A stretch of DNA of 64,000 nucleotides from CAIXZV01 sp037446495 (GCA_037446495.1 JBBIIL010000007.1:1-64000); one strand, 5' to 3'; positions 1 through 9,265 are shown, counted from the stretch's first letter. Notes: generated by a model from the letters alone, not told the origin. Numbers and translations: made by a program.

Positions 1-879
1 GCGCTGAACAGCGCGGTCTGGTCCGGCGGCTCGTTCGTGTACGTGCCCAAGGGTGTCGAGGTGCCGCTGCCGCTGCAGGCCTACTTCCGCATCAACGGCG
101 AGAACACCGGCCAGTTCGAGCGGACGCTGATCGTGGTCGACGCAGGCGCCAAGGTTCACTACATCGAGGGCTGCACGGCTCCCATCTACGCGACGGATTC
201 GCTCCATGCAGCCGTGGTCGAGGTCGTGGCGCTCGCCGATTCCAAGGTCCGCTACACGACCATCCAGAACTGGTCGAACGACGTGTACAACCTCGTGACC
301 AAGCGCGCCCATGCCTATGAGCGATCGACGGTGGAGTGGGTGGACGCGAACACCGGGTCACGCAAGACGGTCAAGTTCCCGGCGATCTATCTTCGCGGCG
401 AGGGAGCCCGGGCCGAGGTCATCTCGGTGGCCGTCGCAGGCCGGGGCCAGCACCAGGACACGGGCGCGAAGGCCGTCCACCTGGCGCCGAACACGACGTC
501 CCGGATCGTGTCCAAGTCGGTGTCCAAGGACGGTGGGCGCGCGACGTACCGCGGCCAGCTCAAGGTGGCGCCGGGCGCGACCGGCGTGACAGCGAGCGTT
601 CGCTGCGACGCCCTGATGCTCGACGACCAGTCGCGCTCGGACACGTACCCCTACATCGACATCGGCGAGGACGACACCACGATGACCCACGAGGCCACCG
701 TGGGCAAGATCTCGGCGGAGCAGGTGTTCTACCTCATGAGCCGCGGCCTGACGGAGAACGAGGCGCAGAACCTCATCATCCAGGGCTTCCTCGAGGTGTT
801 CACCAAGGAGCTGCCGATGGAGTACGCCATCGAGTTCAATCGCCTCGTGAAGCTGGAGATGGAGGGCTCGCTCGGATGA
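1..879 (+). CDS. sufB: SufB, Fe-S cluster assembly scaffold (5' partial)
   Basis: C-terminal 292 residues of SufB, the scaffold subunit of the cytoplasmic SufBCD complex that builds Fe-S clusters. The frame is open through base 1, so the N-terminal part of a protein usually near 470 residues lies outside the window. The visible part is the beta-helix core with typical stretches (SGGSFVYVPKGVEVPLPLQ near the start, SAEQVFYLMSRGL near the end) that recur in SufD. Its stop overlaps the sufD start by four bases (ATGA), indicating translational coupling. sufC, sufS and sufU are not in the window and may lie upstream. Confidence 0.95.
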   Translation, partial: ALNSAVWSGGSFVYVPKGVEVPLPLQAYFRINGENTGQFERTLIVVDAGAKVHYIEGCTAPIYATDSLHAAVVEVVALADSKVRYTTIQNWSNDVYNLVTKRAHAYERSTVEWVDANTGSRKTVKFPAIYLRGEGARAEVISVAVAGRGQHQDTGAKAVHLAPNTTSRIVSKSVSKDGGRATYRGQLKVAPGATGVTASVRCDALMLDDQSRSDTYPYIDIGEDDTTMTHEATVGKISAEQVFYLMSRGLTENEAQNLIIQGFLEVFTKELPMEYAIEFNRLVKLEMEGSLG

Positions 880-2285
880 CGGAGGCGGCCGACACGTCAA
901 CGCAGGCGCGCCCGGCGCGCGCCGCTCGTCGCGCCCCCGACGACCTGCCCCTCTCATTCGTCGATCCCGCGCTCCTCGCGGCGATCGGCGGTGCCCGCGG
1001 CGAGCCCGCCTGGCTGGCCGAGGACCGCTCCGCCGCACTCGCGCGCTTCGAGGCGCTGCCGGTGGAGGCGAACCGCCTGTACACCCCGTACGTGGACCTG
1101 CGCGCGGCATCGCTCGAGGGCGCCGCACCCTACACGACGACAGCTGATGCAACAGCGGTGCCCGTCGCGGGCGCCCACGGGGCCGAGGACGCCACCGCGG
1201 GGTTGCTCGAGATCGTCGAGGACCTCGCCGCCAGGGCGACGCTCGACCCGGCCGCCGCGGCCGCCGGCGTGCGCCTGATGACGCTTGGCCAGTTCGTTCG
1301 CTGCGATCCCGACCTTGCCCGCACGCTCCTCGCCGACGACCCGATCCTGCCCGCCGACGACAAGCTCGCCTGGCTCGGGCGTGCCGCCTGGGCGCAGGGC
1401 GTGGTGCTCCACGTGCCAGCCGGCGTCAGCGTGGAGCGGCCGGTGGTGCTGCGCTGGGCTGTGGGCGCGCCGCGGACGCTGATCGGCCGCACGCTGATCG
1501 TGCTCGAGGACGGCGCCGAGGCCTCGGTCGTTGAGGAGCTGACGACCTCTGGCGGCGTGGCGCCCGGCGTCCAGGCGCTGCTCTCGCTGACCACCGAAGT
1601 CCGCCTCGGCGCCCATGCGCGCCTCGCGCTGTCCAGCCTTCAGGAGACCGGGCCAGACCAGGTCGTGTTCCAGCAGCGGCTCGCCCGCATCGGCGAGGGC
1701 GCGGACCTGCGCTGGGCGCTCGCCCAGCTCGGCGGGCGGCTCGTGCGCAGCCGCGTGGACAACGTGCTCGCCGGCGACCGGAGCACGGTCGAGCAGGTGG
1801 AGATCGTGTTCGGCGCCGAGGACCAGTTCCACGACCTCACCTCGTACACGCGTCACATCGGCCGCGACACCACGGGCCAGCTGCTGTCCAAGGGCGTGCT
1901 GCTCGACCGGGCCCGCAGCTACATGAAGGGCCTCATAACGATCGACAAGACCGCGATCGGCACGGACAGCTTCCTCGGCGAGTTCGGGATGAACCTCTCG
2001 AAGGCGGCGCGCGCCGTCGCCATCCCGTCGCTCGAGATCGACCAGCCCGACTGCCGCCGCGCGGCTCACAGCTCGTCTGTGGGCCCGATCGACGAGTCGC
2101 AGCTCTTCTACCTCGAGAGCCGGGGCATCGACCCGGTCGAGGCGCGCAAGTTCATCGTGCTCGGCTTCCTCGAGCCGGTGGTCGCTCGCGTGCCGCTCGA
2201 GGACGCGCGGGACCGCCTGCGCGAGGGCCTCGAGGCGAAGTGGGCGGCGGGCTTCGGGCCGGCCGGCAGCGCCACCGCGGCGTGA
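876..2285 (+). CDS. sufD: SufD, Fe-S cluster assembly protein
   Basis: 469-residue SufD, partner of SufB in the SufBCD scaffold. The ATG at 876 lies inside the sufB stop region (ATGA); the longer upstream open frame is only a shadow of sufB. The C-terminal third carries the SufB/SufD signature (HDLTSYTRHIGRDTTGQLL, then SSVGPIDESQLFYLESRGI), where the Fe-S assembly core lies in this family. The N-terminal ~150 residues are Ala-rich and variable, as usual. The stop overlaps the next gene by GTGA, so sufB, sufD and the Rieske gene form one coupled operon. Confidence 0.94.
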   Translation: MTEAADTSTQARPARAARRAPDDLPLSFVDPALLAAIGGARGEPAWLAEDRSAALARFEALPVEANRLYTPYVDLRAASLEGAAPYTTTADATAVPVAGAHGAEDATAGLLEIVEDLAARATLDPAAAAAGVRLMTLGQFVRCDPDLARTLLADDPILPADDKLAWLGRAAWAQGVVLHVPAGVSVERPVVLRWAVGAPRTLIGRTLIVLEDGAEASVVEELTTSGGVAPGVQALLSLTTEVRLGAHARLALSSLQETGPDQVVFQQRLARIGEGADLRWALAQLGGRLVRSRVDNVLAGDRSTVEQVEIVFGAEDQFHDLTSYTRHIGRDTTGQLLSKGVLLDRARSYMKGLITIDKTAIGTDSFLGEFGMNLSKAARAVAIPSLEIDQPDCRRAAHSSSVGPIDESQLFYLESRGIDPVEARKFIVLGFLEPVVARVPLEDARDRLREGLEAKWAAGFGPAGSATAA

Positions 2286-2626
2286 CCCGCCGCGTCGACC
2301 TCCTCGCCGCCGACGCGGTGGGGGAGGGCGAGATGCAGATGGTCTGGGCCGACGGCGGCACGAGCCCGGTGCTCGTCGTACGGTCCGGCGGCGTGCTCCA
2401 CGCACTTCAAGGCACCTGCTCGCACGAGTACTTCGAGCTCGACCGCGGGTTCCTGACCCGCGGCACGCTGACCTGCCCGCTGCACCTGTCGCGCTTCGAC
2501 CTGGACCGCGGCGCTCCGCTCGACCCGCCGGCCAGCCTGCCGCTGGCGGTCTACCCGATCGTCGAGGAGGGCGGCCGGGTGCTCCTCGAGGTCCCGGACG
2601 GCCCGCTCGAGGTCAACGAGGACTAG
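2282..2626 (+). CDS. Rieske [2Fe-2S] ferredoxin of the suf operon
   Basis: 114-residue soluble Rieske-type ferredoxin. It carries the paired ligands CSH (about residue 46) and CPLH (about residue 66) that bind a [2Fe-2S] cluster through two Cys and two His. The GTG at 2282 overlaps the sufD stop by four bases and gives the normal length for dioxygenase-type ferredoxins; an upstream ATG in the same frame would sit inside sufD. A similar gene follows sufD in many Actinomycetota and Chloroflexota suf operons, where it is annotated as a dioxygenase ferredoxin subunit. A role as electron carrier or cluster recipient during Suf assembly is inferred from position only. Confidence 0.88.
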   Translation: MTRRVDLLAADAVGEGEMQMVWADGGTSPVLVVRSGGVLHALQGTCSHEYFELDRGFLTRGTLTCPLHLSRFDLDRGAPLDPPASLPLAVYPIVEEGGRVLLEVPDGPLEVNED

Positions 2627-2717
2627 GTCCGGGCTGGGCCGGAATCCTCCGAACCGGGTCGACGGTCTGCGCCCCGCTGCCTGTGCCACCCAGCGGCGCC
2701 ACGTCCGGGCTGATGCC

Positions 2718-2742
2718 GGCGTGCGTCCGCCGGGGACGCGCC
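2718..2742. terminator. Hairpin between convergent suf operon and SDR gene
   Basis: GGC-GT-GCGTCC / GGACGC-GCC stem with a two-base bulge and a GCCGG loop. It lies in the 130-bp convergent gap between the Rieske gene and the SDR gene and could terminate both. There is no U-tract, so this is tentative. Confidence 0.35.
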
Positions 2743-2757
2743 GCGGCCGCCGCCCGC

Positions 2758-3465
2758 TCAGTCGATCAGCGTGCCGCCGTTGATGTCGAGGACCTCGCCG
2801 GTGATGTACCCGGCCTCGGACGACGCGAGGAACGCGACGGCGGCGGCGACCTCCTCCGCGGTTCCGAGCCGGCCCACCGGCACGCGCCCAGCCATCTCGC
2901 GGGTGGCGCCCAGGAGCTGCGTGTCGATGAGCGCCGGGGCGACGATGTTGGCGGTGATCCCGTCGCGTGCGTACTCGGCGGCGATCGACTTGACCAGCGT
3001 CATGAGCCCGGCCTTCGACGCTGCATAGGCCGCCGAGCGCGCCCCTCCCGACTTGCCGGCCGCGGCGCCCAGCCCCACGACGCGCCCATACCCGAGCGCC
3101 CGCATCCCGGGGAGCGCCCGTCGCGCCACCAGGAACCCGCCGGTCAGGTTGATCGCCAGCGTCCGCTCCCAGAGCTCGGTGGAGGTGTTCTCGAGCGGGA
3201 CGAGCGGCAGGATGCCGGCGTTGAGCACCAGAACCGTGGTCTGGCCCAGCTTCGCCTCGATCTCGTCGAACGCTGCGCTCACCGCGGCCTCGTCGGACAC
3301 GTCGGCCTCGATGCCCAGGATGCCGGGCTCCTCGGGCGGGGTGAGGTCCAGGGTGGCGACGCGCGCGCCGTTCTGGGCGAGCACGCGGCAGATCGCGAGC
3401 CCGATGCCGCGCCCGCCGCCAGTGACGACGGCGACCCGATCCCCGAGTCCCTCGACCCTGACCAT
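2758..3465 (-). CDS. Short-chain dehydrogenase/reductase lacking the catalytic Ser
   Basis: 235-residue classical SDR with an NAD(P)-binding TGGGRGIG motif near residue 15, LNAGI, the active-site YAASK and the C-terminal ITGEVLDINGG typical of FabG-like enzymes. Aligned without gaps to FabG, the catalytic Ser of the IGS/ISS motif is Ala here (VVGLGAAAG), so normal Ser-Tyr-Lys chemistry may be impaired or altered. Start: ATG at 3465, preceded by GGAGG at a 9-nt spacing, fits family length. A GTG at 3516 sits 5 nt after a TAAGGT box and would add 17 residues. The substrate is unknown; the gene stands alone and faces the suf operon. Confidence 0.85.
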   Translation of the reverse strand: MVRVEGLGDRVAVVTGGGRGIGLAICRVLAQNGARVATLDLTPPEEPGILGIEADVSDEAAVSAAFDEIEAKLGQTTVLVLNAGILPLVPLENTSTELWERTLAINLTGGFLVARRALPGMRALGYGRVVGLGAAAGKSGGARSAAYAASKAGLMTLVKSIAAEYARDGITANIVAPALIDTQLLGATREMAGRVPVGRLGTAEEVAAAVAFLASSEAGYITGEVLDINGGTLID

Positions 3466-3571
3466 CGACCGCGGCCTCCGCTCACGTCCTGCCTGCCCGG
3501 CCGGCGGCCGGGCCACGACGTACCTTAGCCCACGGGTCCGTCCAGCGCGGTCGCGGCGCGCAGCCGGTCCG

Positions 3572-4561
3572 TCAGACGACCGGGCCGGCCGCAGTCTCCA
3601 CCACGGGCTCGAACGCTGGCTCAGAGCTCCGCTGCAGCACCAGCGCGCCGAGCAGCACGAGGGCCGTGCCCACGGCCTGCACGGCGGTCATCGACTCGCC
3701 GAGGACCAGGGCGGCGAGGATCACGCCCACGACCGGCTCGAACAGCATGAGGATCCCCGCCCGCGTCCCGCCGATGCCCCGGATCGCCACGAGGAAGAGC
3801 CACGAGCTCAGGCCCGCGGCCGCGACGCCGGCCAGCAGGATCAGGGGCCAGACTCCGGGCGAGCTGAGCGGCACCAGCAGCCCCGCGCCCTGGCCGGAGA
3901 GCAGCGCGAGGACCACGGCACCGGCCACCGCGGCGGACATGATCACCAGCGAGGCGCCGGCGGAGGGGACCGAGCGGTACCCGGTCCGGCTGACCGTGAC
4001 GAACACCACCTGCGAGACCGAGGCCAGCAGGCCCAGCAGGATGCCCGCCGTGGCGCCCGGCGCCAACCCAGCCGCAGTCGGGCCGCCGGCGAGCACCAGG
4101 GCCACCCCGCCCATCGAGAGGGCCAGCGCGACCGCGCGCCATCGAGTCAGCCGCTCGTGGCCCAGCACCACGTCCACCACGGCCACGCCCGCCGGGTACG
4201 TGTAGAACATCATGAGCACCAGCGCCACCGGCGCGAGCCCGAAGGCGGTGAACATCGCGGCGTTCAGGACGAACCCCGCGATCGCAGCCGCGGCGAGGGA
4301 CGCCCGTCCATGGCGGGACAGGGTCCGGAGCGCGTCCACCGACCCGCCGACGGAGCGGCTCGCCACGAGCACCACCGCGAGGAACATGACGCCCAGCAGC
4401 GCCCGCCAGGCGGTCATGCCGATCCCCGGCAGGCCGGCCTCGCCCGCCAGCCGCGTCAGCGGGCCGAGCATGCCGAACAGGCTCGCGGCAACGACCGCCG
4501 CGAGCGAGCCCGCGAGGTCGTTCCGCGCGGCTGCGGGGGCGTCCTGGCCGCCCGCCGTCAC
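3572..4561 (-). CDS. EamA/DMT-family transporter
   Basis: 329-residue integral membrane protein with about ten hydrophobic helices in two EamA repeats, as in drug/metabolite exporters of the RhaT/YdcZ type. The second repeat ends with the conserved SSWLFLVAIRGIGGTRAG and LFEPVVGVILAALVLGE segments. The GTG start at 4561 overlaps the stop of the penicillin-acylase-like gene by four bases (GTGA); the longer upstream frame is a shadow of that gene. Coupling suggests the exporter handles a substrate or product of the secreted hydrolase, which is an inference. Confidence 0.87.
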   Translation of the reverse strand: MTAGGQDAPAAARNDLAGSLAAVVAASLFGMLGPLTRLAGEAGLPGIGMTAWRALLGVMFLAVVLVASRSVGGSVDALRTLSRHGRASLAAAAIAGFVLNAAMFTAFGLAPVALVLMMFYTYPAGVAVVDVVLGHERLTRWRAVALALSMGGVALVLAGGPTAAGLAPGATAGILLGLLASVSQVVFVTVSRTGYRSVPSAGASLVIMSAAVAGAVVLALLSGQGAGLLVPLSSPGVWPLILLAGVAAAGLSSWLFLVAIRGIGGTRAGILMLFEPVVGVILAALVLGESMTAVQAVGTALVLLGALVLQRSSEPAFEPVVETAAGPVV

Positions 4562-7179
4562 GGGCCCGGCTTGAGGATCAGCGTCGCCGCCGACGATCTG
4601 GCGATGGCGCCCGACGTGAACGGCAGGGGCACGGTCTGGTTCGCCAGCCACTTCGCGACGAAGTCCGTGTTGTGCGCGCTGAAGGGCACGCCGCTCTGGC
4701 CCGTGGTGGTGATGATCCGCGAGCCGTCGAGGTTGCCCATGTCGTAGATCGCGCGCATCGACGGGCCCAGCGTGACGTTGAACACGCCGCCGAGGGTGGT
4801 GGCCACCGGCCCGGAGCCGTCCACCGGGTCGGGGTAGGCGACGGACAGGCTGTACGAGGTGTTGTCGGGCGCGCCGTTGGCGCCGGCCACCGGGAACGCG
4901 TCCGTGTCGAAGTACCAGTCGAGCGGCCCGATGCCCGCCGACCCGAGCGTCAGCTCCTTGAACTGGATCCTGTGGATCCGACCCCACGACCAGGTCGCCG
5001 GGTCGCCGAGGTCACGACGGAGCCACCGGCCGGCCGTGTCGAGGGCCATCGACGTGACCGCGCTGGCATCGGCTCCGGTGCCGCTCCTGCGGTCGCCCCA
5101 CCAGGCGGACAGGCGGCCGTCGGGGGTGCCGATGAGCGTTGCCGCGAGGTCGTTGGCCCAGTCGGAGCCCACGTAGACGGCGGCGTAGGGCCCCAGGTCG
5201 TCGTCGAAGATCGCCCGCTCGACCGCCAACTCGAACACGCTGAACGAGGTGCAGCCGGTCGAGGCCACGGGGCACGTCCCGTCCCAGGCGAGGATCTGCG
5301 CCAGCACCGCCTGGCCGTCGGCGGTGGTCGGGCGCGGCTGCATCGCCCGCAGGGCCGTCTGCATGCGGAGGCCCCGAAGCAGCGTCGTGTCGCCCTGGAT
5401 CGTGCTCATCGTGGCGGTGGTGACCGCTCCCTTGGCGGCGTCGAGCAGCTGCGTGATCCGCGCCGCGCGGTCGCCGCGGTCGTACTCCGCCCCGATGAAC
5501 AGGGAGCCGGCATCGACGGGGTTGTTCGCGGTCACGATCCGGCCCGACGGCGGGTTGTACACGGAGGGCAGCTGGTCGAACGGGATGTACGAGACCCACT
5601 CGTGCCGGCCGTCCCAGCCCGGGACGGGCCGCAAGCCCTCGTCGGCCGGGTCCGTGCGCACCGGGATGGCACCCGGCATCTGGTAGCCGATGTTCCCGTC
5701 CACGTCGGCGTACACGAAGTTCTGCGACGGTGCCCCGTAGAGCCGCAGCGCGTCGCGGAACTCGGTCCAGTTCTGCGCGGTGTCGATGTGGAGGAAGGCC
5801 TCCATGACGCGGTCCGGCAGCGCTGTGGCAGTCCAGCGGAGGGCGAGGAGCGTGGAGTCACCCTTCAGGCGGCGATCAGCGTCGTTGATGATCGGCCCGT
5901 GGCTGGTCTCGCGGACGTTGAGCGTCACGGTGTCGCCGCCGGCCACCGCGATGTACTCGGTGCGCACGGTGAACGGGACCGAGCCCGACGCGGTCAGGTA
6001 CCTGGTGGGATCGGCGGGGTCTGTCTTCTCCATGACCAGGTCCTGGACGTCGGGGTTCACGTTGGTCACCCCCCAGCTGATCCGGGCGTTGTGGCCCGCG
6101 ATCACGCCGGGGGTGCCGGGGAACGTGACGCCGATGACGTCGTACGGGCAGTCCGCCCTGACCCGCGCGCAGTGGAGGCCGTTGACGTACCAGATGGACG
6201 GCATGTTGAAGCCCAGGTGGGGGTCGTTGGCGAGGATCGGCTTGCCGCTCGTCGTGTACGTGCCGTCAACGACCCAGTTGTTGGAGCCGATGCCGCCCAT
6301 GCCCACCATCCCGCTGGCCTGCGTCAGCCCGGCCCACGCGGTGATGCTCTCGGCGGTTGCCGCGATGCCGGCCCATGCGCTCGCCGCGGACGCCGTGACC
6401 AGCGGGCTGGAGGGGGCGGCAGCCGACGCCGTCCGGACAACCGCCGCCGGCGCGGCGCTGCCGGTCTGCTGCGGCGAGGCGATGACGGGCCGGTCGGCGG
6501 GGTAGGCGGGGAAGAGCTCGTCGGTCAGCTTCGGGTCGCCAAGGCGGGCATCCTCGATCATCCGGAAGATCTCGGTGTCCATGTTCCCGCCGAGGCCCCA
6601 CGCCTCGAGCTTGGCGAAGGTCAGGACGTCGAGCGGCGTCCAGGGGTCGGGGCGGTAGCCGTGCAGCGCATCGCCCAGGCCGGACTTGAGCGCCACCACC
6701 TCGAAGGCGGCACCCAGCACTGCCGGATGGCCGTCCATGTAGGCGTTGATCCCGTCCGTGTAGGCCGCCAGGACCGCCTTCGCACTGTCGGAGAGCACGC
6801 CATAGTCGCGCTCGGCGGCGCCGCGCCAGTTGAGGGTTCGGATGAAGACGTCCTTGGACAGGGCGTCCTTGCCCAGGATCTCGGACAGGCGCCCGGCGCC
6901 GATCATGCGCCAGACCTCCATCTGCCACAGGCGCTCGGACGCGTGGACCCAGCCCTGCGCGAAGAAGAGGTCATGCACGTCCGCGGCCGTGATCTGGGTG
7001 ATGCCGTTGAGGTCGCGGTCCACCTCGACGCCCTGGTGGAGGCCGCTCACCGTGAGCGTCCCGGACGACACCGGCTGCGAGACCGCGGCCACGGCGCCCA
7101 GGCTGCCGCCGACGAGGACCACCACGACCAGCAGCACCCCGACGGCGCCCAGCAGGCCCCGCTTCGTCCTGCGACCCAT
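4558..7179 (-). CDS. Penicillin acylase family (Ntn) hydrolase, exported
   Basis: 873-residue precursor of the penicillin G acylase / acyl-homoserine-lactone acylase family. An N-terminal membrane segment (residues ~9-33) should export or anchor it. The alpha chain (VHDLFFAQGWVHASERLWQMEV) is followed by a linker and the new N-terminal nucleophile Ser299 in GSNNW, where self-cleavage would release the beta chain. The ANDPHLGF and QNFVYAD motifs follow. The linker before Ser299 is long and Ala/Ser-rich. Start: ATG 7179 with GGAGGAG upstream. The gene is translationally coupled to the downstream EamA transporter. Substrate could be a beta-lactam, an acyl-homoserine lactone or another amide; the sequence does not decide. 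Confidence 0.9.
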   Translation of the reverse strand: MGRRTKRGLLGAVGVLLVVVVLVGGSLGAVAAVSQPVSSGTLTVSGLHQGVEVDRDLNGITQITAADVHDLFFAQGWVHASERLWQMEVWRMIGAGRLSEILGKDALSKDVFIRTLNWRGAAERDYGVLSDSAKAVLAAYTDGINAYMDGHPAVLGAAFEVVALKSGLGDALHGYRPDPWTPLDVLTFAKLEAWGLGGNMDTEIFRMIEDARLGDPKLTDELFPAYPADRPVIASPQQTGSAAPAAVVRTASAAAPSSPLVTASAASAWAGIAATAESITAWAGLTQASGMVGMGGIGSNNWVVDGTYTTSGKPILANDPHLGFNMPSIWYVNGLHCARVRADCPYDVIGVTFPGTPGVIAGHNARISWGVTNVNPDVQDLVMEKTDPADPTRYLTASGSVPFTVRTEYIAVAGGDTVTLNVRETSHGPIINDADRRLKGDSTLLALRWTATALPDRVMEAFLHIDTAQNWTEFRDALRLYGAPSQNFVYADVDGNIGYQMPGAIPVRTDPADEGLRPVPGWDGRHEWVSYIPFDQLPSVYNPPSGRIVTANNPVDAGSLFIGAEYDRGDRAARITQLLDAAKGAVTTATMSTIQGDTTLLRGLRMQTALRAMQPRPTTADGQAVLAQILAWDGTCPVASTGCTSFSVFELAVERAIFDDDLGPYAAVYVGSDWANDLAATLIGTPDGRLSAWWGDRRSGTGADASAVTSMALDTAGRWLRRDLGDPATWSWGRIHRIQFKELTLGSAGIGPLDWYFDTDAFPVAGANGAPDNTSYSLSVAYPDPVDGSGPVATTLGGVFNVTLGPSMRAIYDMGNLDGSRIITTTGQSGVPFSAHNTDFVAKWLANQTVPLPFTSGAIARSSAATLILKPGP

Positions 7180-7275
7180 GCTCCGCTCCTCCGCTGCTCC
7201 CCGCCCCTCGGCGTGCCCGCCAGTCTGCCCGACGCCGCTCGCGAGCGCGGAGCCGTTGCGCGGGCGGTTCGGCCG

Positions 7276-8277
7276 TCAGCGCGCCAGAAGTGTCCCCAGC
7301 CCGCGGCGCTCGGCCGCTGCGAGGATCGCGGTCCCGAAGACGACGTCCGCGAGGCCGGTGCCGAGGTGTGTGGCCACGACGCGGCCGGCCGGCCGACCTC
7401 CCGGGCGGTCAAGGGCCGCACCGATCATCGCCGCCGGGTCGGGGTAGCCGTCGAACTGGCCGTCGTCGCGGTTGGCGAGGAACTGGCCCGTGTGATCGGT
7501 GACGAAGAGGGCGGCGTCTCGGGCCACCTCGGCGGCGCACATCGTCGCGTAGTCCACCGGGACGACCAAAGCGTTGGGGACGAGCCAGTCGTTCGACATC
7601 GCCTGGCGCTCAGACGGGGGCGCGAACGAGGCGGCGGTGACCACCACGTCGGCGCCCTCGACCGCGGCCCGCGCCGAGGCGGACACCGTGGCGCCTTCGA
7701 CGCCATCGAGGGCGCGGGCGGCCGTCGCGAGGACCTCGGCGCGCGTCGGATCGCGGTCGAACAGCGCGAGGCGGATGCCGGGCAGGAGGTGCGCGAGGAT
7801 GGGCAGGTGGCTGTGGCCCTGCACGCCGGCACCGATCAGGGCCGCGCGAGGTCGGGCCGGGTCCACGGGCGAAGCCCATGCGCGGATGGCCACGCCGGAC
7901 ACCGCCGCAGTCCGCTGCGCGGTGATCGGTCCGGCATCGAGGATGGCGGTGGCGAGGCCGGTGCGGGGGTCGTTGAGCAGGAGCAGCGCGCTGATCGCCG
8001 GAAGGCCCAGCGCCGCGTTCTCGCCGAAGCCGAGGACCCACTTCATGCCCAGCCGGTCGTCCGAGCCGTCGGGCGCGGAACCCGGCAGGAACGCGGGCAT
8101 CGCATGGCCGAAGGAGCCGGCGTGGCGCGGATGGACGCCGATCTTGGCGGGGAGCTCGGCCGGGCCCGCGAGGCCCCGCAGGGTCGCCTCGGCGAGTGCG
8201 AGACGCTCGGGCAGCGCCGGCATGGCGGCGAGCACGTCCGAGGCGGAGAGGTAGCGGAGCGGCGTCGGCTGGCCCAT
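7276..8277 (-). CDS. Ornithine cyclodeaminase / mu-crystallin family protein
   Basis: 333-residue NAD(P)-binding protein of the ornithine cyclodeaminase/alanine dehydrogenase/mu-crystallin family. Visible are the substrate region (GMKWVLGF), the LLLNDPRTGLATAILDAGPIT block, ITAQRTAAVSGVA, and the Rossmann motif ALIGAGVQGHSHL. Members deaminate ornithine, reduce ketimines or make lysine-derived cofactors; the exact reaction cannot be assigned. The ATG at 8277 is chosen because TACACT lies 6 nt upstream with TTCACC 18 nt further, a leaderless promoter; the longer open frame starts inside that promoter. Confidence 0.85.
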   Translation of the reverse strand: MGQPTPLRYLSASDVLAAMPALPERLALAEATLRGLAGPAELPAKIGVHPRHAGSFGHAMPAFLPGSAPDGSDDRLGMKWVLGFGENAALGLPAISALLLLNDPRTGLATAILDAGPITAQRTAAVSGVAIRAWASPVDPARPRAALIGAGVQGHSHLPILAHLLPGIRLALFDRDPTRAEVLATAARALDGVEGATVSASARAAVEGADVVVTAASFAPPSERQAMSNDWLVPNALVVPVDYATMCAAEVARDAALFVTDHTGQFLANRDDGQFDGYPDPAAMIGAALDRPGGRPAGRVVATHLGTGLADVVFGTAILAAAERRGLGTLLAR

Positions 8278-8283
8278 CGCGCG

Positions 8284-8313
8284 AGTGTAGGCTGTCGGGT
8301 GGAGCCCGGTGAA
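8284..8313 (-). promoter_or_regulatory. Leaderless promoter of the ornithine-cyclodeaminase-family gene
   Basis: On the minus strand, -35 TTCACC (8313-8308), an 18-bp spacer and -10 TACACT (8289-8284), then six bases to the ATG at 8277. The expected transcription start is at or next to the A of ATG. Confidence 0.65.
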
Positions 8314-8332
8314 CGGGCAGGACGGGCCGTCC

Positions 8333-9265
8333 CTACAGCGGCAGCGAGCCCACCACCCCAATCGCGCCCGCCGCTGTGGCGATCGTGTATCGCGGCACGG
8401 CCGCCGGAACCACCGCTGTCTCGAGCGCGGCCAGCCGCTCAGACCAGCCGCTGCCGCGGAGGATGACTGTCCCGCCGACCGCGGTGACGATCTCTGGCGA
8501 GCGCCCGTTCGGGGTTCGGTCCGATCCGGATCCGCTCACCACCAGCTCGAGCCGAAAGTGCGGCTGGTTGAGGGCCCCGCCGTCGAGGGCCCAAGCCTCG
8601 CCCACCAGCTCCGCGTGCTGCGCCGGAACGATGGCCTGACGCGCCTCGTCGAGGTGGAGGTGGCGCCCGGGTGTGGCCGGGCGGCCCCAGTCGCTGATGC
8701 GGAAGGTGAGGTCGGACGGCTGCTCGAGCTCGTAGACGAAGGCCCCGGGCCCGATGGCGTGGATCGTCCCCGCACGGATGTTGAGGGTGTCGCCCGGCGT
8801 GGGGCGACGGAGGTCGCAGGCGTCGAGGTCCATCGTCCCTGCGGCGACCGCCGCCGCCACATCGCCGGCGTCAAGGTGCCGCGCCGGGCCGGTGACCAGG
8901 CGCGTGGTCGCATCCACCTCGAGCACCACCCATACCTCGTCCTTGCCCAGCGCTCGCTCGCCCATGAGCCTCCGGGCGAGCGCGTCGTCGGGGTGCACCT
9001 GGAGCGAGAGCCACTCCGAGGAGTCGATCAGCTTGGCGAGCAGTGGGAAGCGCAGCCCCACGGCAGCGATCCCTGCCGACCCGACGAGCTGCTCGCCCGC
9101 GGAGGCCGTCAGGCCGTCGAGTGTCGAGGTTGATCCGTCCGGCAGCGCCACGAGCGACCCTGGCCCGGCCACCCAGACCTCTCCGACGCCCGCCCCGAGG
9201 CGCGAGCCTGCCCACGGCCGAAGACTCGGGATCGGTACAGGACGCAGCGGGCGCGACAGGTTCAA
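8333..9265 (-). CDS. manA: Mannose-6-phosphate isomerase, class I
   Basis: Type I phosphomannose isomerase interconverting fructose-6-P and mannose-6-P. Zinc ligands appear in LQVHPDD (Q/H) and in KDEVWVVLE; the active-site PGDTLNIRAGTIHAIGPG and the C-terminal cupin follow. The TTG at 9265, six bases after GGAG, gives 310 residues, matching short Bacillus-type ManA, whose N-terminus aligns from LRPVPIPSLRPW. An in-frame ATG at 9331 would add 22 residues, but it begins six bases past a very stable hairpin (9337-9358) and lacks a good ribosome site. Confidence 0.87.
   Translation of the reverse strand: MNLSRPLRPVPIPSLRPWAGSRLGAGVGEVWVAGPGSLVALPDGSTSTLDGLTASAGEQLVGSAGIAAVGLRFPLLAKLIDSSEWLSLQVHPDDALARRLMGERALGKDEVWVVLEVDATTRLVTGPARHLDAGDVAAAVAAGTMDLDACDLRRPTPGDTLNIRAGTIHAIGPGAFVYELEQPSDLTFRISDWGRPATPGRHLHLDEARQAIVPAQHAELVGEAWALDGGALNQPHFRLELVVSGSGSDRTPNGRSPEIVTAVGGTVILRGSGWSERLAALETAVVPAAVPRYTIATAAGAIGVVGSLPL

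Noticed and set aside
4672..8466. Very long open frame (1264 codons) on the + strand
   Set aside because: It is antisense to the acylase and cyclodeaminase genes. Its composition (Arg/His/Gly/Asp-rich, no domain) is that of a GC-driven shadow frame.
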